A stretch of DNA of 20,138 nucleotides from Phycisphaeraceae bacterium (GTDB lineage: Bacteria; Planctomycetota; Phycisphaerae; Phycisphaerales; Phycisphaeraceae). A program made the position numbers and the translations under genes. Below the pieces are notes generated by a model, which saw only the letters and a list, made by a program, of their open reading frames with translations, searched no databases and was not told the DNA's origin. This document shows, one piece after another, positions 15,647 to 20,138 of the stretch; the stretch's first letter is position 1; the number at the start of each line of letters is the position of its first letter. The stretch spans positions 1-20,138 of the forward strand of contig PUNN01000061.1 in assembly GCA_003552605.1 (NCBI GenBank), written 5' to 3'.

Positions 15647-16987
15647 TCAGGCCGATTCCTTGGCCCGGGCGCGCAGTTCCCGGAGGGGTTTCCTTTTCTC
15701 GATGGCCTCGGCATCGATGATGTACTTGGTGCCCGGCTCACGGACATCCGGCAGGTCGTACATCAGCTCGAGCATGACCTCTTCCATCACCCCCCGAAGC
15801 GCTCGCGCCCCCGTGTCGCGCTCGAGGGCACGGTTGGCAAGCACGGACAGCGCGCCCGGTGTGAACTCGAGTTCGCATTCCTCCATCTGGAAGAAATGCT
15901 GGTACTGGCGGACAAGGGCGTTCTTAGGCTCGGTCAGAATCCGGACCATCGCCTCTTCCGTCAGCGGCTCAAGATAGGTGATCACCGGCAACCGGCCGAT
16001 CAATTCCGGGATCATCCCATAGTGCATCAGGTCCTGACTGGTCACCTGTGAGAGGAGATAGCCTGGTTCATCCGTGCGGTCGTCGGCCGATTGCTCGCTG
16101 GCGAAGCCGATGGACTTGCGGCCGAGCCGCCGGCGGACGAGGTCCTCGATGCCGACGAACGTACCGGCACAGATGAAGAGGATCTGGCTGGTATCAAGCT
16201 GGATGTATTGCTGCTCGGGATGCTTGCGACCACCCTGGGGCGGGACGTTGGCCGTGGTGCCTTCGAGCATCTTCAACAGCGCCTGCTGAACGCCCTCGCC
16301 CGAGACATCGCGGGTGATCGAAACGTTCTGGCTGGTCTTGCCGATCTTGTCGATTTCATCGATGTAGATGATGCCCCGCTGGGCGGCCTCGACATCGTAG
16401 TCGGCGGCCTGGAGCAGCTTGAGCAGCAGGTTCTCGACGTCCTCGCCCACGTAGCCGGCCTCGGTCAGCGTGGTGGCATCGCCGATGGCGAAAGGCACGT
16501 TGAGCGTGCGGGCGAGGGTGCGCGCCAACAGCGTCTTGCCCGAGCCGGTAGGGCCGAGCATGAGGACGTTGCTCTTGTCGAGCTCGATGCCGCTGTTTTC
16601 CTTGTCCTCCCCGGCGCTGAGGCGCTTGTAGTGCTGGTGTACGCAGACGCTGAGCGTGCGCTTGGCCGCCTCCTGTCCGATGACGTACTGGTCGCAGAAC
16701 TCCTTGAGCTGCCGTGGCGAGGGGATCGACCCGAACAGCGGCCGGCCGGACTGTACCCGGCGGCGTTCCTGCTTGAAGATATTCTGGCAAAGGTCGGTGC
16801 AATTGGCGCAGATATAGACGTCGTTGGGCCCTTCCACCATGGGCCCGACTTCGCGCGATGTCTTGCCGCAGAACGAGCAGGTCGTGACCCGCCGTCCACG
16901 GAACCCACCGTCACCGCCATTGCCCCCGCCATTGCCGCCACCACCGGTGCCGCCGCCCTTGCCTTTACCGCCGCGTCCGCTTGACAT
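15647..16987 (-). CDS. clpX: ATP-dependent protease ATPase subunit ClpX
   Basis: ClpX is the AAA+ hexameric unfoldase that feeds substrates to the ClpP peptidase. The 446-residue protein has a zinc-binding domain (C37, C40, C60, C63), Walker A GPTGSGKT (145-152), pore loop GYVG (178-181), Walker B IIYIDEID (206-213), the RKH loop (254-256), the ClpP-docking IGF loop (293-295) and sensor 2 GARALR (393-398). All key sites are present, so it should be active with ClpP. Residues 4-31 are an unusual glycine-rich stretch with Gly-Asn units. No clpP lies beside it, although the IGF loop implies one elsewhere. The gene lies downstream of tig and a SHOCT-like gene, with its own candidate promoter and paired palindromes in the leader. 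Confidence 0.97.
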   Translation of the reverse strand: MSSGRGGKGKGGGTGGGGNGGGNGGDGGFRGRRVTTCSFCGKTSREVGPMVEGPNDVYICANCTDLCQNIFKQERRRVQSGRPLFGSIPSPRQLKEFCDQYVIGQEAAKRTLSVCVHQHYKRLSAGEDKENSGIELDKSNVLMLGPTGSGKTLLARTLARTLNVPFAIGDATTLTEAGYVGEDVENLLLKLLQAADYDVEAAQRGIIYIDEIDKIGKTSQNVSITRDVSGEGVQQALLKMLEGTTANVPPQGGRKHPEQQYIQLDTSQILFICAGTFVGIEDLVRRRLGRKSIGFASEQSADDRTDEPGYLLSQVTSQDLMHYGMIPELIGRLPVITYLEPLTEEAMVRILTEPKNALVRQYQHFFQMEECELEFTPGALSVLANRALERDTGARALRGVMEEVMLELMYDLPDVREPGTKYIIDAEAIEKRKPLRELRARAKESA

Positions 16988-17031
16988 CAGTCCGTTTCTT
17001 CCGCTTGGTCAGGGTGTTAGAAGCGGTTCAG

Positions 17032-17041
17032 GGAACGTTCA
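17032..17041. promoter_or_regulatory. Palindromic site 1 in clpX leader
   Basis: GGAACGTTCA contains the perfect palindrome GAACGTTC. It is the inverse of the site at 17114-17123. It lies about 45 nt before the clpX start codon and could be an operator or, with its partner, an RNA stem. The regulator is unknown. Confidence 0.4.
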
Positions 17042-17113
17042 GGTGGGTGCGAACGCCTCTTGGGGGGAGGCCCCGGCCGCCCGTCGCTTGATCGACCAAT
17101 CATCAACCGCGCT

Positions 17114-17123
17114 TGAACGTTCC
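17114..17123. promoter_or_regulatory. Palindromic site 2 in clpX leader
   Basis: TGAACGTTCC is the exact reverse complement of the site at 17032-17041, 72 nt away, and again centres on GAACGTTC. The similarity continues by several bases on both sides. It lies downstream of the candidate promoter. Confidence 0.4.
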
Positions 17124-17193
17124 TCAGTCCGATCGAGTCCGGCCCATTGCCCATCGATCACGCGACGATGCAGTAGAGCAGTAGACCTGCCAT

Positions 17194-17222
17194 ATCCTAT
17201 CGCGACATGGGCCATGCTTCAA
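17194..17222 (-). promoter_or_regulatory. Candidate sigma-70 promoter of clpX
   Basis: On the minus strand TTGAAG (17222-17217) and TAGGAT (17199-17194) are spaced by exactly 17 nt, each with four of six consensus matches, and a T-rich tract lies directly upstream. Transcription would start near 17187, giving a leader of about 200 nt that includes both palindromic sites. Confidence 0.5.
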
Positions 17223-17377
17223 AAATACCGCGAAAAAAAACCGCAACATGATGTCTGGTCCGATATTGCCGGGTTCTCGGGCATGACAGGGGATGGCCGC
17301 GCGCCGGCCGGATGCCGTCGTCTCCCGCGGGTGATGCTGCCTCGGGGGATGGGACACCGCCCCTCGGGCAAGCCCGC

Positions 17378-17959
17378 TCAGCCTGCCGGCCGGTCCGGCC
17401 CGGAGCCCACATCACCGCCACCATCACCGCCAACGGCCCCTTCGTCCGTCCGGTCGTCCGCCCCGTTGTCCGGACCTGGGGAACCATCCCGCTGCTGTGG
17501 CGAGGCCCCGGGAGGAGCGGGGGACTCCGGGCCGTCGGCAGCTTCCCTGCCCTCGTCCTGCGGTGGGGACTCGGTGATTTCGGCCCGGTACTGGCCGATC
17601 AGGCGGTGCCGCGCGGCCTCAAATTCTTCATCATCGAGCTCGCCATCACGGTGCATCCGGCGAAGCTCGGCAAGGGTGAAGCCACCGATCTGGCCCTGTT
17701 CACCGTCGATCAGCCGACGCCGCGCCCAGCGGATGAGCAGAATCCCGATGAAAGCGAGGACAAACAGCACCCCAAGCCAGATAAATATCTCGATGATGAC
17801 CTGCCCGGGGCCCCCATTCGGGGCAGCCAGAAGCCAATAAGATGGAATCAGGTATTGGCGAATTGCCCCAAGGGGCTGCCCCGCGATGCACACGGTGGGG
17901 GCGTGCGCGGCAGAGCACCCGCCCGGCGATGCAGGCGAAGTAAAGGGGCACTGACTCAT
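17378..17959 (-). CDS. Membrane protein with SHOCT-like segment
   Basis: I do not recognise a named family for this 193-residue protein. It has one strong transmembrane helix (about 54-76, VIIEIFIWLGVLFVLAFIGI), then a basic stretch (RWARRR), then GGFTLAELRRMHRDGELDDEEFEAARHRLIGQ (about 91-122). That segment resembles the short SHOCT-type helical pair often found at the ends of bacterial membrane proteins. The last 70 residues are Gly/Pro/Asp-rich and probably disordered. The ATG at 17959 was used; the first 45 residues are less typical, so a later start, such as a GTG near residue 23, is possible. It lies between tig and clpX, where clpP is usual, but shows no peptidase features. Confidence 0.6.
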   Translation of the reverse strand: MSQCPFTSPASPGGCSAAHAPTVCIAGQPLGAIRQYLIPSYWLLAAPNGGPGQVIIEIFIWLGVLFVLAFIGILLIRWARRRLIDGEQGQIGGFTLAELRRMHRDGELDDEEFEAARHRLIGQYRAEITESPPQDEGREAADGPESPAPPGASPQQRDGSPGPDNGADDRTDEGAVGGDGGGDVGSGPDRPAG

Positions 17960-18093
17960 CAGCGGGTTACTTCCGGGGTGAGCGACCGCAGCCTCGGAGC
18001 GGGCAGTCCGGTGCTGCGTACCGCATTTGCATCCTCACCGTCGCGGCCACCCGTTCCGTTCTGCTCCGCACCTGTTTGGTCCTGGCAAGCCGC

Positions 18094-18128
18094 GCTGGAG
18101 CCCGGCAGCAGGCAATGCCAACTCCAGC
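18094..18128. other. Stem-loop downstream of tig
   Basis: GCTGGAG (18094-18100) and CTCCAGC (18122-18128) form a perfect 7 bp stem, with a smaller GGC/GCC hairpin in the loop. It lies 15 bp past the tig stop codon. It may protect or end the tig transcript, but no T-run follows. Confidence 0.4.
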
Positions 18129-18142
18129 CGCCGGGTCATCGG

Positions 18143-19690
18143 TCAGCGCCCGGCCTCCGTCCCGGATTCATCGGCAGCCTCGTCCGATGCTTGCCCTTCA
18201 TCTGCGGAGGCAGCCTCGGGCTCGGCATCGGTGATGCTGGCCTTGTCGAGCAGGGCGTCGAGTACCTTCTGATCGCGGATACGCATGAAAATCTGCTCAA
18301 TCTGGCCGCTTTGGGCCAACTCGCTTCGCAGTCGCTCCGGCCGCCGGTTCTGCTGGCGGGCCATCATGGCGATCTGGCTGTTGACCTCGCCCTCGCTGAC
18401 ATCGAGCTCGAGCTGTTCGGCGATCCGGGCGAGGATGAAGAACTGCTTCATCTCGCGGCGGGAGGCTTCTTCGGTTTCGTCCCGCATCTCTGCGATGCGC
18501 TGCTCGATTTCCTGCTCAGGGACTCCGTTCATCGCCAGTTCAGTCCGGCGGCGGTCGAGCACCCGGCTGATCTGGCGACTGCTGAAGCCCTCGGGCAGAT
18601 CCATCTCGACATGCTCGAGCAGGTAGTCACAAATCTGCCGGGACATCTCGTTAGTCTGTTCCTGCTCCCGGCGCTGTTGCAGCATCTCGCGGATCCGCTC
18701 GGCCATCTCCTCACGCGAGTTGACACCGAGCAACGGCGCCAGACCTTCCAGGTCGGCCGGTTCAACACGGTGGGCCTTGTCGACCCGCATCGCCAGCGTG
18801 ATGGGCTGGCCCTTGATGCGCTCGTTCTCATGCATCGAGGGGCCGGTCATCGAGATGCGAAGCTCATCGCCGATCGCGCGGTCGGCGAGCTGCCTGCCAA
18901 GGTCCTCGACCACGATTCCAGCCACGTGTCCCCGGTATTCGGCGGCTTCACCGTGCACCTGGGCCGTGGCCTGGGGCAGGTGTTCGATCAGGGGCGCATC
19001 ATCGCCGGCGTTCTCCCCTTCGAGAATCCGCAGATCGAGTTGGACATAGTCGCCTTCGCTCACGGTGCCTTCGGTCAGGGCACGCTGCTGGCCGAACTGC
19101 ATTGCCAGTCGCTCAAGTTCCGTTTCGACATCGGCATCAGTGACCGCCAGGGCCGGCCGTGTCACCGGGATGCCTTCGTAGTCCGGCAATTCGAAATCGG
19201 GGACGACCTCGATTTCGACCTCGAAGGTGAGTGGCCCTTCTTCAGGCAATTCGATCTTTTCGACGTCGCCGAGGTCCGGCTCGCCGATAACCACCAGTTC
19301 GTTTTCCTCGATGGCCTGCTGGTAGGCTTCGGAGAGAATCTGCCCGCGCACCTCCTGTTTCACGGCGGTGCCGAATCGCTTCTCCAGCAGGCGCCGCGGG
19401 GCCCTGCCCTTGCGGAAACCGGGGACTTGCGCCTCGTTCTCAAGATGCTCAAAGCTCTCACTCCATTTCTGCTGGACGCGCTCCTCGGGCACCGTGATGA
19501 TCAGCTTCTTGCGTGCTGGGCCGACGTCCTCGATGCGGACCTCCAGCGGCAGCCGTTCCGCCTTGTCCTCCGGCTCGCCGTCTTCGGCTGTGGGGGTGAC
19601 GGTTTCCGTGGCTTGCTCGGCGTCGGTGTCGGGGGCCTGCTCGTCAGCCGGGACATCGACAGACGCATCGTCCTTGGGTTGATCGCTCAT
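18143..19690 (-). CDS. tig: Trigger factor, ribosome-associated chaperone
   Basis: Trigger factor binds near the ribosome exit tunnel and shields nascent chains. The 515-residue protein is longer than the usual 430 or so because of an acidic N-terminal extension (1-48) and an acidic C-terminal tail (488-515). The ribosome-binding domain (about 49-165) has the signature GFRKGRAPRRLLEKRFG (91-107). A middle domain at about 205-305 sits where the FKBP-type prolyl isomerase belongs (EGDYVQLDL at 212-220), but the hallmark GFE region is not recognisable, so isomerase activity is doubtful. The helical chaperone domain follows (about 310-487). The start ATG is the only reasonable one. A promoter-like pair ends 8 nt before it, suggesting a leaderless or nearly leaderless mRNA. 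Confidence 0.93.
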   Translation of the reverse strand: MSDQPKDDASVDVPADEQAPDTDAEQATETVTPTAEDGEPEDKAERLPLEVRIEDVGPARKKLIITVPEERVQQKWSESFEHLENEAQVPGFRKGRAPRRLLEKRFGTAVKQEVRGQILSEAYQQAIEENELVVIGEPDLGDVEKIELPEEGPLTFEVEIEVVPDFELPDYEGIPVTRPALAVTDADVETELERLAMQFGQQRALTEGTVSEGDYVQLDLRILEGENAGDDAPLIEHLPQATAQVHGEAAEYRGHVAGIVVEDLGRQLADRAIGDELRISMTGPSMHENERIKGQPITLAMRVDKAHRVEPADLEGLAPLLGVNSREEMAERIREMLQQRREQEQTNEMSRQICDYLLEHVEMDLPEGFSSRQISRVLDRRRTELAMNGVPEQEIEQRIAEMRDETEEASRREMKQFFILARIAEQLELDVSEGEVNSQIAMMARQQNRRPERLRSELAQSGQIEQIFMRIRDQKVLDALLDKASITDAEPEAASADEGQASDEAADESGTEAGR

Positions 19691-19698
19691 ATCATCTC

Positions 19699-19728
19699 AT
19701 TATGAAAGGGGGGAAAGAAACGTGGCAA
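19699..19728 (-). promoter_or_regulatory. Candidate tig promoter
   Basis: On the minus strand TTGCCA (19728-19723; five of six) and CATAAT (19704-19699; five of six) are spaced by 18 nt. The -10 box ends 8 nt before the tig ATG, so transcription should begin within a few bases of the start codon. Confidence 0.55.
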
Positions 19729-19931
19729 AGTGGCCAAGGGACCTCGGCTGTGATTGCGATTCAGAATCAGCCCGAGCGTGCCCTGTGGATGCTCCTTGTA
19801 GCTCCCGCCGCCGACCAACGCCAGACACCGCCCACGTTCACGATGCTGATACCTCGACGAGGGAGAAGGGATTATCAACTCAACCGTGCCCGGCGTCAAC
19901 CTCCCCTGTCGTGCCATCAGGGTAAACGGGC

Positions 19932-19950
19932 GCATGACACGCGCCGCGGC
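19932..19950 (+). repeat. Dispersed 19-bp GC-rich motif
   Basis: GCATGACACGCGCCGCGGC is the fullest copy of a motif also seen at 49-68 (minus), 8960-8978 (plus) and 9174-9192 (minus). All copies are between genes or at a gene end. Here it stands 12 bp before the large palindrome at 19963-20081. Confidence 0.5.
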
Positions 19951-19962
19951 GGGCAACCACTG

Positions 19963-20081
19963 GGCTGGCTGTGTCAGCGGGCTTTCCGGCGGTCTTCAGC
20001 CTGCTGGCCATGCGAGGCCCCGAGCGCCTCGTGGACTCGCATGGCCTTCGGGCCGAAGATAGCCCGCTGACACAGCCAGCC
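19963..20081. repeat. Large nested intergenic palindrome
   Basis: A perfect 21-bp inverted repeat forms the outer arms (19963-19983 and 20061-20081). Inside are TCTTC/GAAGA (19993-19997 and 20055-20059) and a perfect 11-bp pair GGCCATGCGAG/CTCGCATGGCC (20006-20016 and 20036-20046), all in register. The whole would fold as one hairpin of about 119 nt with internal bulges. Blocks of the outer arm recur at 5-29. It probably belongs to a dispersed repeat family; it carries no gene and no T-tract. Confidence 0.65.
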
Positions 20082-20138
20082 GCCGCTCGGGGCGGAGGCG
20101 GGGGATGGGCTGCCCCGCTCACTCGCAGCCAGCGGCGG

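Larger units (their letters stand above)
16988..17377. other. clpX leader and upstream region
   Basis: This 390 bp gap between clpX and the SHOCT-like gene holds a candidate promoter (17194-17222) and two GAACGTTC-centred palindromes (17032-17041 and 17114-17123). Just upstream of the promoter there is a T-rich minus-strand stretch, TTTTTTTTCGCGGTATTTTT (17242-17223), which could act as an UP element. It lacks a strong preceding stem, so I do not call it a terminator. No gene is seen. Confidence 0.5.
19691..20138. other. Region upstream of tig, no supported gene
   Basis: This 448 bp region holds the tig promoter (19699-19728), a dispersed repeat motif (19932-19950) and a large nested palindrome (19963-20081). 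A minus-strand frame of 89 codons overlaps the tig start by ATGA. It has no recognisable family, and the tig promoter lies inside it, so I do not call it a gene. Confidence 0.5.

Noticed and set aside
17223..17242. Terminator from the T-run upstream of clpX
   Set aside because: No stable GC stem precedes the T-run. It fits better as an AT-rich element above the candidate promoter.
17312..19705. A 797-codon open frame on the plus strand, opposite tig and the SHOCT-like gene
   Set aside because: It is wholly antisense to well-supported genes, has no recognisable domain, and long antisense frames are expected in GC-rich coding DNA.
19687..19956. 89-codon minus-strand frame ending in an ATGA overlap with tig
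   Set aside because: No recognisable family and mixed codon use; the tig promoter lies inside it, and its start overlaps a repeat motif.

Overview
This window looks like chromosomal DNA from a GC-rich, Gram-negative-type bacterium. The gene content includes an RND efflux pump with a membrane-fusion partner, LarB/LarE/LarC, trigger factor, ClpX and paired CPA2 antiporters. Together with GC-rich dispersed intergenic repeats and patchy Shine-Dalgarno sites, this suggests a Planctomycetota member, possibly Phycisphaerae. That assignment is an inference and is not proven by anything here. I see no tRNA, rRNA, CRISPR array, phage or insertion sequence.

Left part (171-6371, all minus strand): an efflux operon read right to left. 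It encodes a TetR regulator, a membrane-fusion protein, a full-length HAE1-type RND pump, a small PII-like protein and, after a 122 bp gap, a half-size permease. Most junctions are ATGA overlaps. No outer-membrane TolC-type gene is present.

Middle part (6867-12117, minus strand): larB-larE-larC form an overlapping operon for the nickel-pincer nucleotide cofactor, with no larA in the window. After a short repeat-bearing spacer comes thiC. Its leader holds a clear TPP riboswitch, and the translational switch can be read directly from mutually exclusive pairings.

Divergent pair (12284-15576, plus strand): two different CPA2-type cation/proton antiporters, each with a C-terminal TrkA-N/RCK domain and overlapping by ATGA. 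They may act as a pair.

Right part (15647-19690, minus strand): trigger factor, a membrane protein with a SHOCT-like segment, and clpX. The clpP gene that usually lies between tig and clpX is missing. ClpX has an unusual glycine-rich N-terminus, and its leader carries two copies of a GAACGTTC-centred palindrome. Trigger factor has long acidic ends and a poorly conserved FKBP domain.

The most distinctive non-coding signal is a roughly 19 bp motif, GCATGACACGCGCCGCGGC and variants. It occurs at both window ends and twice, in opposite orientation, in the larC-thiC spacer. At the right end it is followed by a large nested palindrome, and part of that palindrome recurs at the left end. This looks like a family of dispersed intergenic elements. 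I found no wholly new multi-gene system. The nearest candidates are the repeat family, the clpX leader palindromes, and the RND/PII-like/half-permease association.
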